Positions 1 to 14,030 of a stretch of DNA of 64,000 nt are shown one piece after another (positions within the stretch are counted from its first letter, which is position 1; each line of letters begins with the position of its first letter). The position numbers and the translations under genes are program-made. Under the pieces are notes generated by a model. It was not told the DNA's origin. It ran no database searches and worked only from the letters and a program-made list of their open reading frames with translations. The DNA is taken from NCBI GenBank assembly GCA_013397845.1, contig VZTG01001939.1, positions 84,139 to 148,138 of the forward strand, in the 5' to 3' direction. This DNA comes from Melanocharis versteri (taxonomy: Eukaryota > Chordata > Aves > Passeriformes > Melanocharitidae).

Positions 1-1384
1 AATGCTCTGGGACTGATGTCCGCTTTCATTGCCTGCAAAATAGGATGGCCACCCTTTCCTAGGGTAGGCATTTGACAAAATAATTGTCACCAGCAATGTC
101 CTCATCTACATTCTTCGATATGACCATATGGCACCTCTCACACATCCCTGAAATAGAGCACCCAGGAAAAACTTCCCAGTGTGAAATCCCACTTGGGGTT
201 AATTCAAACTGACTCTCAGTCTGAGAAGTTTTATGAGTTTTCAGACTTTCTGTAGGAGACTCCACTGAGAATCCACAACAGTTTCTCCCAGGTAAACAAC
301 CAGTTTTATTCAAACTGCTATTAGTCACTGGACCCCTGTGCACAAGGGCTGACAGCTGTATTTTAAGTTAGGGAGGTTTCACTTGACATTAACCTTCTCT
401 TCAGAAGGCCACTGCTAGCTCAGCATGACAGCCAAGATTAAAGAAACAACAAAACCCCCTCAGAGATGCCCAAAAGATGCGTTTCTAGAGAAATGCAATG
501 AAACAGGACCAAACCAGAAACCCTCAAAGCAAACCTCACTCTGTTTGCTAAAAGGACTAGCTCTTCTTTGTTTACCGAATAAATATGTTCCAATCTACTG
601 ATCCATAAATATACAGAAGCTTTTCTTAAAAAGAGAAAAAATAATCCTTTGTACTTACATGCCTCCAGTTGATCCCCACCCCAGGGCATTAAACATATTT
701 CTCTCAGTTACAGCCACATGGTTTCACAATGAAAAGAAATTTAACAATAAATTCACAATTCAGTATTCCAGGCCAACATACAAGCAATCATGTAAGCAAG
801 TGGTTTAAAACTGGAATTATACCCAACAAACCAATTATTAATAGGAGACCAGCCAGTTACTTGAAAAGGTTATTCAAGAGGCCAATATTCTTGTCCCTCC
901 TTCCTGTATTTTCAACTCAGCTGAAAAATGCAGTCTTTCACAGCTATACTTATAAATGCCTTTTCTCATATTATATGGAAGTTAAAGGGCCTCATATGTA
1001 CTTAATAGCATTCAAAACAAGGCCTTTTCTCAATATATGTGCATATACATGTAAATATTTTCCCACTTAAATGGCAACATTCAAATTAGCAACTTTCTCC
1101 TCAGTCAGTGAGGTACATGGTGACAGCAGTGACTGCAATGTCTATCAACAGCAGGGACTGCAATGGTGACTATGGTAAGCCCAGGAGCAAAACTCCCAAA
1201 GGTGCTGGGGGAAGGTTCCTGGACTCAGGGGAATTCAGGTGAGAGTGGAGAGACCTGTCAGGACTGAACAGCTCTCACCAGAGGGGCTGATAAGGGCATG
1301 GCAGTGCCAAAGCAATTGGGGGAGATTTAAGTGGCTCCAAGGAGCATGAGCAACCAGGAGTGCGGCAACCAGGACAGCAGTTTT
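1..1384. other. Non-coding DNA, nothing recognised
   Basis: No repeat family or coding exon is recognised. The longest open frame is a 113-codon plus-strand frame at 729-1070. It resembles no protein family I know, its codon use is AT-rich without bias, and no splice or promoter context supports it. The right part (about 1100-1384) may be the degenerate body of the CR1 element whose 3' end follows, but I cannot align it. Confidence 0.6.
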
Positions 1385-1457
1385 CATGGCTTGGTCAAAG
1401 GCTGGACTCAATGATCTTAGAGGTACTTTCCAAACATAATGATTCTATGGTTCTATA
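1385..1457 (+). mobile_element. CR1 LINE, 3'-end fragment
   Basis: The segment reads 'ggctggactcaatgatctt', then 'agaggtactttccaaa', then 'gattctatggttctat'. This is the order of the CR1 non-LTR retrotransposon 3' end: the 'ggactagatgatctt.agaggtcccttccaa' block followed by the octamer-like 'attctatg' tail. CR1 copies are usually 5'-truncated, so only this untranslated end is recognisable. No reverse transcriptase or endonuclease coding sequence is visible. Upstream sequence from about 1100 could belong to the same element but is too diverged to assert. Several mismatches to the usual tail suggest a moderately old copy. Confidence 0.8.
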
Positions 1458-4400
1458 AAGCAAAACACCCACAGGACACATTCATCTCTGCTGAATCCAC
1501 ATTTAACCTCCCAACCAAAGAATTTTCAGCCTAGGGAGTAAGATTCACCCATAAAGGTCTGAAGTTATCTCTGTCTCATCAGGACATTAAGGCCTATCTT
1601 GGGAAGCAGTAGAAGAGCCTCTCCTAACATTTTGAAATATCCCTATCGCAATCGGTTTTAAGGCTTCATTCAGTTACTTCAAAAGCCAAACTTGAAGCTT
1701 CTGCTGTTTGTAGATATCAACATTTTATACCATTGACCTTTCATTCCCTCCTTTTCTTAGTGAGTATTAAATGCTTCTCAATCAGACTTAAATTTACTTC
1801 CAGCGTCATCTAGACTAACGAAATTAGCTACCACTGCCTTAACTTGATATTCAAGCACAAAGCTATTTTAATAAATGTCAATGAGCAAATTAAATATTTG
1901 AATTTTGATGTTGGTCTCCAGAAGGAGAAAAGATTTAATGCTCGTCTAAGGAAAAACATGATTAACATTCAGGTCAGGCCCAACCAGCAAAACCTGCTGA
2001 GTGTTCAGCACTGACACATTCCTAGTTACTTTTGGAAGCGCTAGTCACAAGATCTGTTTGCATATAAACACATGTGACAAAACTGACAAGCCAATTGTGT
2101 ATAATTTTAATATTTGCAGATTACTACAACATAGTTATCACTGGACTGGTGACATGGATGCTGCTGCTATGGGATGGGGTTTAACATTTATATAACACAG
2201 GAGGCATTTGCCCTACCAAGCAGGTCAAGATGTGTGTGAGGTTGCTTTGTAGTAGTAGAGTTTAGTATTTCATTTGGCTGTGGCCAAATTCTATTCAGGA
2301 CACTGAAAAAACCCAAGGCTTGACCTTAGCCTGCCTTCACTCCCCATAAGTGTTCTGCAATGATTTACAGTAGCTTGGATACTGCCTTGGCAGAGGCAGG
2401 TCTGCAGTCCTGACTTCCTCAGTCCTGCCCAGGAGGCCAACATTTCTCTGAAGGGGGGTCTGAAAACAGGCATGAATGGATAATCAGGGGACAGCAGGAA
2501 ATGGAAGCAAAGCATGTTTAGGGTGAAGCTTAACACATAATGTTGTATACAGAACTCACTAAATGTATATCCCTTCTACTGCATTCTATTATCTCTCCCA
2601 CTTTAATCAGCAAGCACTTCAAAGTCAAGACAAAGAGATGTAGATTTGATCAGACCCTTGATTATCATTGATAGAAGAGGGCAAACAAACACACAGCACC
2701 AAGACAATGTAGAACAAGGAGGTAATGGATATTGTAAACAAACAAATAGGAGATGCGGCACTGCAAATACCGAATTCCATTTCTGACGAAGTTAACAAGC
2801 AAAAAGAAAGTGCTTTTACCTGGAAACCTGCATGACCAAGACACATAGAGTCAGTCATTTGCAGCTAATAAATTGCAGTCTGAATACAAAAACCTAAAGA
2901 AAAAAGCTGAGTGTGAGAGGAGGTACTGCCATCCTGAGTATCCTTGTGCAAGTTCAAGGACTCCACACAACACTACTCCTCACTTGGTGCATCCTGTGTT
3001 AATATCCTGGGGCCTTACTGTTAATTACTGCTGCTCCCAAGTAATCACTGGGGTAACATTGTGGGAAGTGGCTGTGATGGTGAGAAGCCACTGGCCAATG
3101 CTGTAGCCACAGAGAAGCCCTCAAGAAGACTAATACTGAAAGATCAAATAACAAAATCAACCCAAACTCTGGCCAACGTCTCTACTTGAAAGAGGAAAGA
3201 AAAATCCTCCCAGCAAAAGTGCTGTTTTGAATTCAATTAGTGGTTACTAACGCAAACATCCTGAATTTCAGTCACTGTCATTCACCATTCAAACAGAGCA
3301 GACATGAATACAGAGGAGAACGGAGTGCTATGGTACAGCAAACATTTGTTTTCCATCCTCGGATAATCCTAACAATGTGTCATTGTATTCAGTGCACCAG
3401 AAAATTCTAAATTTCCCATTAGAGCTAATTTTGTGGGCTCTGGGGTCAACCTGAGCTCTCTGTTAAGAGACTGCAAATTTAACGATTTCAGTGAAGTCAT
3501 CTCAGATTTATGAAGGTACATTTGGCCTTTTGACTCCCTGAACTTAATGCCAATTGAGATAATTCTGTGTTTAAAAAAAAGAAAAAAGAGAAAAGCTATG
3601 TTATGATCATTTCAACAGCAATTTATTCGAAAAGAAGCTCTGAAAAGAAGTCTTCAGAGAAAACTATTATTAAGACAGTATTAAAGGAGCTAAGAAACGA
3701 AAAAGAAAATAAAGAGCTAAAGGATGCTCAATTAAGAGATGTTCCAATATAGGCTTTGTTATGAGCTGTCACTGACAGAAACTATGGTATCTAATTGGTA
3801 CGGAAGGTATTATGAAAAAATGGGGAATGGCAGAGCCAGGACACAGGCAAGCAGCTTTACTGTTAACTTCATTTCACCATGCAGAGTTTTAATTGAGGTA
3901 CAAAGCATATGTAACAGTGCCTTGCCTCCAACCCTCCAGAGTGAGAAATGTCCCAGAGCTTCGCCCTCAGAAATAAGGGGAAACAAGATGAGGTAAAAAC
4001 AACAGAAAACAAGAAAACAGGCTGGAGAAAACACAGGCCCATGTCATTTGTCTGAACAGACTCAAATCCATCCCATCTGATCAGTGCCACCAAGAAACTA
4101 ACACACTGCTTTTCCTGCAGAAAGGGAACACACCAAAACCCCACAGGAGTATCCTGTGGGAAACATTAGGCTGGTTTCAGTGAGATCTCCATGTCCGTTA
4201 CCAACTCCTAATACTACACTACATGCGTCCCAGAGGTATTGTAGTCACTCATTATATCCCATGCCAGAAATATGGAGCTGCCAGGCTGAGATGCCAGGAA
4301 CCGGGTGTTTAAGAGTCCAGAGCAGGGAACTTCTGAGTTCCCAGGATATTTTCAGTCTTGCAGCAGTTCTCTGCCAACCACTGTGGACCTTCTAGCCACA

Positions 4401-6200
4401 GCAACAACCAGGGCTCCTTTGGCAGGTTGGTTACCCCATTTGAGACTGGCAAAAACAACAACCCCCCCCATTATCACCTTGTATTTAATTGGCTGTGTTA
4501 ATTTTAGTCCTAGAACAAAGCTGTAATAAGGGGTTAGAAAGCCACGTGAAGAATGTAGTCATGGGGAATCTAAATTCAGCATCATCCTGGACACTAATAA
4601 GTTAAAAAAAGAACACGCAAAAGTTTTCTGATTTTGACTAACCAAAACATACTGCAAAGCTCACACCCACGTATTTAATTTACTTGGCATATTTGCATTT
4701 AAAACTCCTGGAAACTCATGTGTCTTTTCAAATTAACTCAACTATATAATAATAGGCCAAACACGTTAGTTGCTGGGAAATCTCACAACATCCTGTCTAT
4801 TTTTACTCCTTTTAGTATCCTTACTAATTTGAAACACCATCATTCATAACGTCATGTTATTCAAATTTTAGCAAGAACAACCCCCTCAGAGGCCAGTATT
4901 TGGTAAGATTCTGTCATACCAAATTCAGTTTAATTGAACAGCAATAATGATCCCTTCCAGGAGCAATGATATGACAAGGAGATACTTGAAATGGAGCTCA
5001 GGGACTGTTTGTTACAAAACTACGGTCTACCTACAGCTGGCTTATTTTATAAAATCATTGTAGTAGCTTTGCATCTGAATAGCTTTTTTGCCAGAGGAAA
5101 GCATCCCTGGGCAGCATGTTTAATACAATTGAGTTTGTTGATTTGCAATTTTTTATTCCCCTTCTTTGTGTTCTAAGCTTCTCTGCCTACTGATGCATTA
5201 CCTCCTCGTGGGCAATGCCCACTGAGTGCATAAAGCTGGGATTCAAGTTACTTGATAAATGTTGGTTTGATCCCAGGATATTTGGCTGAAACACCTGCCA
5301 CATAGAAACAATTTGCATCTTTTCCTGATGCCAAAAAAAGATATGTTACTGTGGGAGCTGCAGTTTAGCCAGCTCCACCCACATACATACACCTCACCCT
5401 AAGAGCAGAATGAGTGAGAATAAAATGATGTCCCTTTTGACTGAGAAGGACAAAAAAACCGCTGGATCTACTTTTCCTGACTTGGATTAGGCCAGTAACT
5501 GACCCATACAGTAGGTTTGGCAAGGTACTCATACATGTCAAGACAAGTTGCAGGACTGGTATCAATCCCTTCTGATTTCACCAGCCTGTGAAATAATCCC
5601 AAATAATCCCAGGGAAGAGGTGGAAATTTACTACTTTGGGATAGCAGAATGAGGAGTGCTATGGATGAGAGGTCAGATTTGAAACATATCTAAGGAGTCA
5701 TAGATGCTAAAAGAGGCCAAATATGAAAATCAAAGGCACTGATAAGCCTAATTCACATTGGCTCAGACCTTCTGGCTGTAGGAGTGGAAGAATCCCACCC
5801 CCAAAGACCTCCTAGTCTCAATAAGATTCAGAAGGAGAAGTTTGACCTCTTGTGTCAGTGCCGTGTCAGGAATGCAGACATGAAGATTTTGGGGTCAGAT
5901 TTAGGCTATGCAGGCACTGAACTGCTGGTAACTTTGAACAAAAGGAATTTCTAAGTTCCCAAAGACATTATTTACCAGAGTCTTCAGATACCACATCTTC
6001 TGAAACCCAAACCAGTGCTTTCTTCAAGATTCCAGAAAAATCTCTGGGGTTTGAATTATACCACTATGTCTATGTACAACCTACACTATATATCCTCCAC
6101 CAAGGAAGAAAAACTTCCACGAGGCAGCTGGTACTTTCCCTGAGCACTGTTCATATCACACACTATTTATTTGAAGAGCTCAGGAGGGTTTTTGTTCTCC
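1458..6200. other. Non-coding DNA, nothing recognised
   Basis: Unique-looking sequence with only short open frames on both strands, none over about 96 codons. Visible low-complexity parts are an A-rich, lysine-like stretch at 3566-3600 and a C8 run at 4462-4469. No CR1 signature, RNA gene or convincing exon was seen. A minus-strand splice-donor-like site lies near 2816 without a matching good acceptor. Confidence 0.55.
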
Positions 6201-9200
6201 CCTGTGAAATTAGCTATGAATTAAATATAAAGATGAAAACATGGAACACACTAATACAGTGCTGCATATAATAGAATAGCCTTTGAGGGACAAAATGCAG
6301 CAGCACAGCATTTATGTGTACTACTGGCTCAGGTTTTTGTTTCATGCTTTCTACCTTCCGTCCAGCTCCTCGGTGAGGAAAATTCTTGACATCTGTCACT
6401 TTGCCGAGGTCAACATTTACCAATTTACTAAGACAAAGTCAATGGATTTGTTTTCTTCCACCTGAAATGCTGCTAAATGTTTCTCAGTTCAGTGGTTAAA
6501 AAAATGATATTCATATCCACAAAGAATTGCACTGCACTACAATAAATGAAGAATTAAGGAAATACTGGATCTGGGGAGAGATGCTAGATAATTTGGGGAT
6601 TTTTTAATTTACTTACAATTTCTGGGGTTAATTCATATGTGATCTACATGCATGAGTTTCCACGCACAACACTTTAGCTATAGGTTCCTTCTCTGAGCAG
6701 ATTTTGTGCTAAGACATTTGATTCTCAGATGCTGGTTGAGAGAGCTGGACAGGGTCTAGCACCCACAGCGGAACACCAGTGCCTGACAAAGTATTACTGC
6801 TGGATGCTGTTACATTGTTGAGTCTTTTGGTTGAAGATCGTCAAATGCTAGGTCTTTGGCAAAATATTGATAAGGAGAAGTCCACCAAATACTTCTAATA
6901 AGGGCTATTTTTACCCTTTGGGGCAGCAGAAATAATATGGCCCTGGACTGCATCTTTAATTCACAGGGCTTTTCTTACCGCGGTATCAGTGTCACTGTAA
7001 GGAAGTATTTTTTAATATTCTGCATAACACAACATTATACATTCTCCTGGTATCTTAGTCACTGCCTGAGACCTGCTTTTCAAAGTTCTGAATTCCCTCA
7101 AAATCTTGCAAGCACTCCTTGATGCAGAGGTTCCCTAAAGGTGGCTTGGGAATTACTCGATGGACAACTGCAGCAGCCTGGGGGGCTGCTACACAAATGT
7201 GTCCAGCAGCCTCGCTAATGGAACATGTGTAGCCACTTCAAAAGCAGCTGTCAGAAAGGCTGCATGCCAGAGTGGGACCCAGCTCTGCAAACTGCACAGG
7301 TCACTCAGAACAAAAGCACAGTACTTGTACTTCCCCACTGACATCCCACTGTACCCTAGCAGACTATAACCATGAGCTGGGTCATCCACTGAGAATGGTA
7401 AACATTTATAGCCTGCCAGAAGGTGCTCCAGACAGAAAGATGGCTTAAAAGATGCCTCATTCCACTGAATTTCTCAAGTATCATTGCTGATCTGCTAAAC
7501 CTTCTGTTGGGTGACATAACTCACTTCAAAACATCAACACTCCTCAAAGCATTAGAAGATGACATTCTTTATAGTAGGATAGCATAACAGACATAGGGGT
7601 ATTGTGAGTCCTGTCTCAATTTCTTCCCATGGAGAGGTGGGAATAGCAACCCAAGCAGTACAGAAAGGAAGAAAAAAATCTTCTCTGCTGGAAAATTTCA
7701 AGAAAACCAAAACCAAAGTAAAATTTGGTTTAATTATTTTACTTAGACAAAGCTATTTATTCTTAACCAGCTATACTAATGTTCATGTCTCTGCTAAAGA
7801 AAAACAAGGGAGAACTAGAGCGTCCCTGGGGATTCTTTATGTCTTGGGGCCTTTGAATATTTACTGCCACTGAAATGCAAAACGCTAGCGGCGAAAAATG
7901 AGATGCTTTAAATTCAGTGCTCTAAACCAGCATGAAATGTGTACTCTGAGGTTGTGCTGGTCTACTGCAGCAAGCTGCTTTCTACAAAGCTTTCCAGAAG
8001 CGACCAGTTGCCACTCCATACACCTATTAGAGACGGCAGCATCATTTGGTTTGTTCTCTGTTCAGACTGCCTTATGTTTTCTTACAGAAGCTGTAGCTAA
8101 ACAAAAGGCAACAAGTTTTTTGCCTTGTTCTGGCTGTTGCAGGACACATCCAACAGGTTGGGATAATTTCTTTGACCAAAGGACCTGAGGCCGTGGCTTC
8201 AGAGCAGACTGAATTGTTAGGGGTCCTAGCGCCATCACATGCTGGGAAGTCCCACATCTGATCCTGTGTCCAGCCTGCTCAGTTTGCTGAAAAACAAGCA
8301 GCAAAATCCCCACAAAGGCAAACCCAAAAAGCCTCCAGCTTTCTACTGACTCATCAAGCTGAGCAGGCTGGGCACATCGGAGGTGCCAGGGAACAGCATC
8401 AGAAAGAACAGGATTGCTGTGATGATAGTGATCTGTGTCACTGTGGATTTCCAGCCTTAACACACCCAGCTGGGTGAATCTGACTGGAGAAAACAGGCAT
8501 TGAGAGTGACCAGATGGGAAACTTGGAGTCTGTGAGGGAAACAGGACTGGAAAAAAAAGGCTCAGTACAAAGCTTGACCAGAAGCAAGGCAAGACAAGAT
8601 TCTCAATAAATCCTATCCAGCATAGATAGTGTTTCCACTTAATATATCCCAAAATCTGCCCCAAGGATGGGGCACTGCACATGTGTGAGGGGCTCCTGCT
8701 GAACATCCTGGTTATCAACTCCAGAGCATCATGTCTGCAACTTGGCTGTACACCAACACGTCTGCTGTGACAACGTACACCTCTGCATGATGTTGGTCAA
8801 GTTTCCTCTATTCCCACCAAATGCCTCAAATTCATATCCCAGGCTGACCCAAGCCAGGAAGAGCGCCCACATCTCCATGTCCCTGTAAGTTCCCCAGGCC
8901 CTGAACAAATGACTGTTTGACAGTAAAATCCCCTTTTCTAGCCCTACCAGAAAGTATTCTCCCTTCCATACCCCCACTACCTTATCTTCAAACTGGGAAA
9001 TATTTCCTGAAAGCACTTCTGTCACAAAAATTATACGTATATCAGAAAACTATTTTCTGCTTTTTGCTGAGCAGAAATATTCCAGACAATATGCTCTAGT
9101 CCTTCCAATGAGTAGATTTACCTTATCCTGTCTACTCATCAGTTTCATACCACTGATTTCTGAAAGTTTCTCATTGCCAGTATTTCCTTCTTCCAGATGG

Positions 9201-10080
9201 TCAGTAAATAGAACCAAACAAAATAACCCTTGAATTTTCATATTTTCCTCTCCAGCAACTGTTTATCCTGCACATCAAACACGTCTTTGATTACATTCTT
9301 AGTGGGACAATGATATTATTGCCTCTTATTAAAATCTGATGACATACACAGCGGAAAACAAAAAAGTGACAATTGCACAGCGTATCTGTTAAAGAATTGT
9401 GATAAACTCATCTGTGATGACTTCCAAATAGAGAAAAAAATGTCTGAAGGTGGGAAACGTCTCTGTCCACAGGTTGCTATTAAGAGTGCTGTGGCTTGTA
9501 CCAAGATACCTTTTTAAATGAGGTAGACTACTGCACTGAACTGATCTTCACCCATAGTTTTTTAAAAATTGTGCTCCATCTGGAACAATAAATTTCTCTT
9601 GCCTCAAACATTAAACCTTCTTTAATCCTACAGACTAAACAACAGGTGGTAGATTATTTTTCAGAATTAGCAGCCAACTGCTAGAGCAACTCTCAGCCCA
9701 ATTACTTTGCTTTGTGGCTTGGATTTTGTGGCTTAGCAGCACCGTACATTTCTCACCAGCAGAAACCAACTTCAATGGACATGTGTCCCTATTTCCCCAA
9801 CCCCTCCAAAGTGAAGACAACTTCATAGCTCTCATGCTAAAGGGAAATATACTTTTGGACATTAAACCCCAAAATGTAGTAGGGCTTCCATTGCAAAATA
9901 TAAGAAAAGTTTTTCAAAGGCATTCTGAATTTTCCTATTATTTTCTCCCACTGAGCATCAAAAAAAGATAAATAAATCATCACACTTTTACTAAAATGGA
10001 ACATATTTAGATGACCACTCAATAGAGATAGATAGGACATTATTTTACCTGCCTAGAAGAAAATATAAAATACAAAAAAG
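6201..10080. other. Non-coding DNA with the longest chance ORF of the window
   Basis: The longest open frame of the window lies here on the minus strand (8062-8718, 218 codons). Its translation has no recognisable domain order. It is rich in S, L, F, P, C and Q as expected of random translation, and two other frames overlap it. I treat it as chance. No interspersed repeat is recognised. Confidence 0.5.
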
Positions 10081-11460
10081 ATTCCCTGTGTCAACTTGAC
10101 ATTCATACTACACACTCAGAAACTAAATGCACAGTGTCAGCTCAAGTTAATAATAATTGAATTTGTTCTAAATATGATCAGTAATCAAAATTAAAATCAC
10201 AAAAGTAACACATGCTTTTAAAATTCATTTCAGGCTAGAAGACAAACTTTTCAGTGAGCACATGTTGGCATGAAAAACTCCTTAAATCTGGCCTTTTTGT
10301 TTTTTACATTTTGCAGCTGACTTCCTGCAAAAATGCCCAAACTTTGTGTTTCCATAAGCTAGCATTTTCTGATCAAAAACATTTGAGACAATCCTGACAA
10401 GCTCTAATGCTAAGCACTCCTGAAAAATCCCACAGCTGAGCGATTTAAACCGTTATCCCTCGTTTGTATAGGTGTATCCTTTTCGAAGCAGGTTTTCACG
10501 GGAATGGCCATTAGGAGTGCTGCCTGGGGAACGGGCAAGCAGCAGGCTGTCATTAGGCACTGGGGGGTCCAGACTGCAGCAAAGCCATGGGCATCTCCCT
10601 GCCCTCCTGCCCTATATCTCCTTGTCAGGTGACCTGTTTAAGGCAGTGACTTGTTTGCCCCGAGTGAGAGCAAGCACGCCCAGGCTCCAATTCACCCCAA
10701 CTGTAACACACTGATCTTATGATGGGGCTATTCAGCCTCCTCCACAACAATTCCAGAGGAAGGGCAGCTGCCCTGGCTTGAACAAAATGCCACAGCACTC
10801 CTCAGCTCACGGCAGAGGATGCTGATCCCTGTGTGGGCAGAACTATCTACAGAGGGCTAACACGCTGTCTTGCAGACTAGTTGCCCACATGGCTCCTTAA
10901 GGGGCAAGTAATTGATTGAGAATGGCTCATCTGAGATTAAAGTGAAAATAAATGGAAAATAACAGGAAAAGCCAAGACTATTGAAAGCCAAAGATTTTCA
11001 GACTATGGTACATCTTCATGAGAGCCTCCCTTCAATTTCAGCTAAACCCACCTCTACCCTACTACTGAAAATACAGAGAATCACCTGCCTTTTAAAGCTC
11101 ACTGCCACACTTACATCCTGGGAATTGAAAGATTTCTTTCAAGTATATTTAGGCACAAAAATAATTAAAGCATTACTATATGTTGGGTGTGTTAATTGAA
11201 AAATCAAGGACTATATGCTTCACTTTAATTAGCAACTGTTCAGTATTTACTTGGGAGCTTATCATGATAGAACTTGTTTAGCTTCCTGCCAAGGATATTT
11301 TTGCCATGCATATTTTCCATGTTGGTTTGAGATAAGGGGAGGATGTGGTGCATTACACAAAGATATATACATTCATGCAGCATGCATAATTTCTGATGTG
11401 ATTCTAGAGAAGAGCAACGATGGAGGTGCCATGAATATTTCACTCTGCTCAAGCACATGA
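10081..11460. other. AT-rich non-coding DNA with possible regulatory stretches
   Basis: Two stretches, about 10120-10400 and 11215-11460, are free of recognisable repeats. They are rich in motif types common in developmental enhancers: 'tttaattagc' (homeodomain-like) near 11224 and 'gcatgcataat' (POU/octamer-like) near 11380. Between them, 10500-10860 is GC-richer and unremarkable. Conservation cannot be seen from one sequence, so the regulatory reading is inference only. Confidence 0.3.
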
Positions 11461-12093
11461 CAAACTCCAAGCCTTATCACCGCCGCTTGCCAAACCCATT
11501 AAGCCTCTCCTCCCTGTCCAGCCTAATGCTCTGGAGCGCCTGCAATAACAGGCCTGTCTCCAGATCTGGTTCCAGCTCAGCCCCACTCAACAACCTGCTG
11601 CTGCTCTGCTCTGCTGGCAGTCCCCAGAGCACTCCTCTCTCTGTGCCCCTGCCATGTGTACCCTGCTCCTGCTCTGTCACACAGGTTGTTCAGCTCCTTC
11701 TCACACTTCCCCACCTGTTTAAGGGCCTTACTGAGCAGTTTTGTCACCCGTATGCTAATTTTTCAGGTGTCCCTGTACACAGGGATTTATTTTATTCATG
11801 ACAAAGGCCCTCCAGACATTGATCTAAAGTTTTGATCATACATGCAGCTCCAGAGATACCTGCTCTTTCCATTTCATTGAATTTCTCCTGCTACTTCAGT
11901 TTTTTCAGTCTTTCCTCTCCCAGCATTTTGTGTCCCCGTTGCCACTCGTCCATAACTACTGCTCAGGGTTAGAGTCATAAGGACCTTCAATGCTTTTAAC
12001 ACTTATTTTATCAACTCAGCTCAATATTTATTAGAGCTCTGTTTGTTCCTGTGACTACATAATGACCTTGTTTCTCCTCTTTTTTATTCCACA
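11461..12093. other. Non-coding DNA, pyrimidine-rich
   Basis: C/T-rich plus strand, especially 11500-11720 and 11870-11960. A 114-codon plus-strand frame (11457-11801) exists only because pyrimidine-rich DNA has few stops; its translation is a low-complexity run of S, L, P and C. The stretch ends in a polypyrimidine tract and 'ccacag' at 12093, which resembles a splice acceptor. Confidence 0.45.
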
Positions 12094-12330
12094 GACCCAT
12101 CGGAAATGGTTTCAAGCAGGATGCAGGAGATTAAACCTATTCCCTACAACATGAAGCAAACTTTACAAGAAGGGAGATGGAGTGATTTATTCCCCATATC
12201 TGTTCCCGTCAAGGCCCTGCCACTGAGACTATCAATGAGCTGCCAATTAGTACTGCATTATCAGAGCACAATATCAGTATTATCAACAATGAGACAGAGC
12301 CGTAAATCTCCAGTTTGATAGATCAGAAAA
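12094..12330 (+). promoter_or_regulatory. Exon-like or regulatory stretch after a strong acceptor
   Basis: A clear acceptor-like sequence, 'ctcctcttttttattccac' followed by AG, ends at 12093. After it one frame stays open for about 74 codons, through an ATG at 12106, and stops at 12316-12318. No family is recognised in the translation and no good splice donor follows. It would therefore have to be a terminal or non-coding exon. The second half (12225-12300) instead looks like regulatory DNA, with 'ccaattag', 'cattatcag' and 'tatcaacaatgag' motifs. Either a long-non-coding exon or a conserved non-coding element would fit. Chance is also possible, because polypyrimidine-AG strings are common. 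Confidence 0.25.
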
Positions 12331-14030
12331 TGTGTGTAGGGGCTGACCTTGGCTGGATGTCAGGTGCCCTCCAGAACTGCTCTTATCACTCCCCTTCCTC
12401 AGCTAGACAGGGAAGAGAAAAATATAATGAAAGCTCCTGGGTCAAGATAAGGACAGGGAGAGATCATTCACCAATTACCATTGAGTAAAACAAACTCAGC
12501 TTGGGAAAAAAATTAAATTGATTACCAATTCAGATCAGAGTATGATAATGAGAAATTAGAACTAATCTAAAACCAGCTTTCCTCCACCCCTCTCTTCTCA
12601 GTCCCAACTTTACTCTAAATTTTCTCTACCTCCTCCCAGCCCAGCAGTGCAGGGGCACAGGGAATGGGGAGTGTGGTCAGCTTATCGCGTTGCCTCTGCT
12701 GCTCCTTCCTCCTCTGGGCGAGGACTGCTCACACTGTTCCCCCTGCTCCAGCGTGGGGACCATCCCACAGGAGACAGTCCACCATTTCTCCAACACAAGT
12801 CCCTCTCACAGGCTGCAGTTTTACATTAAATTCTCTGCTGTGGGTCCCTTTCCACAGGCGCAGTTCTGCTCTGGCCCCTGGAGCACCTCCTGCCCCCCTC
12901 CTTCACTTGACCTGCTTACCTGGAAAGTCAGGAAGCAGCGCAACACTTAGGTCAAAGCTCCAGAGTCACTGCCTTTCCTTTCTGTAGCAAATTCTCCTGT
13001 AGCATCTTCCCTTAGATGCTGTGCATGTGTTATTTAAAAAGCAGTACTGCTAAACTCCCCAAGTTTTTCAACATCCATTTCTTCAGAAGCCTGTGCTTTG
13101 TCTGATATTTCTAGACAATAGCAGCAAACATTTAATTTTAATTTTAACCTTAGCTGTAGGAAATGACTACAACACGCTAAAAATTGAATACAGAAACAAA
13201 AACCCACCAGCACAATATTCAATTAAATTAAATGCCACTTCATTTGTTTTCTTTGAGTCTTGACAGCTCAATACTCAATTTCGGGGAACTGTTCTTTGGT
13301 AAACATTTTGAGGAGGTAAACAATCTACTGTCTTTTTCCTTTTTGAAACATTGTTTTCTTATAGCCAGCATTTGCAAGAATGCAATTATCAATTTCTAAG
13401 ATGTAGCCCCCACATCACATTGCCTTCTTTTTGGAGAAGGCAGGATGCTGCTTGCTTAAAATGAAATCATCATAAGAGGAATTTTTGTATCTCAAGGGAA
13501 TGCAAAGATGACAGAGTCCAAGAGTGCAGAAGTCAAATACGCAGCAGAAGAGGGCATGGAATGTTCAGAACACAAAATATCATCAGAATCTTCTTTTCAT
13601 CTCATAACTGGTGATAAAGAAACAGGACACCCCTGGACTGCACACGTACAGCAAGCAGGCAATACAGCCCTGTCTGAAGGGAGAATAGTAGACTGTCAGG
13701 GGCAGGAAAACCCATGCAATACTCAAAATGAGCTACTCTAGCCACTCATATGATGGCATGGCTTTTTAGCTAGCACAAGACACAACATCAAGGATCTGAC
13801 AGATTTAGGCAGATTCATTCCCAAAGGGCTGCTGAAAATCTGTTGTGTAGCCCACATGTACATCCATGTCAAAACTTGAAGGTGAAATTCTAATAAGCTT
13901 ATTTAGGGCCCAAATACCAGAAAGAGATTTGGATGCTTCCAATGTCCTCGCGGTACATAGTCTATTGTGCTGCTAACTGTTATTGCCATATGCACACCTT
14001 CAGGTGAGGGCTTGTATTGCTGTTATGTAT
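12331..14030. other. Non-coding DNA, nothing recognised
   Basis: Contains a GC-richer patch at 12640-12960 with three overlapping plus-strand frames of 60-107 codons, none resembling a known protein. A 77-codon plus-strand frame begins at an ATG at 13508 with an A at -3, but its translation is not recognised. A minus-strand donor-like 'GTAAGC' site is present at about 12913-12918 without a convincing acceptor. Confidence 0.5.

Noticed and set aside
8062..8718. Longest open frame of the window (218 codons, minus strand)
   Set aside because: No recognisable domain, random-looking composition, no splice or promoter support, and other frames overlap it.
13508..13741. 77-codon plus-strand frame with ATG in fair context
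   Set aside because: Translation not recognised, no splice or promoter evidence; frames of this length are common here by chance.
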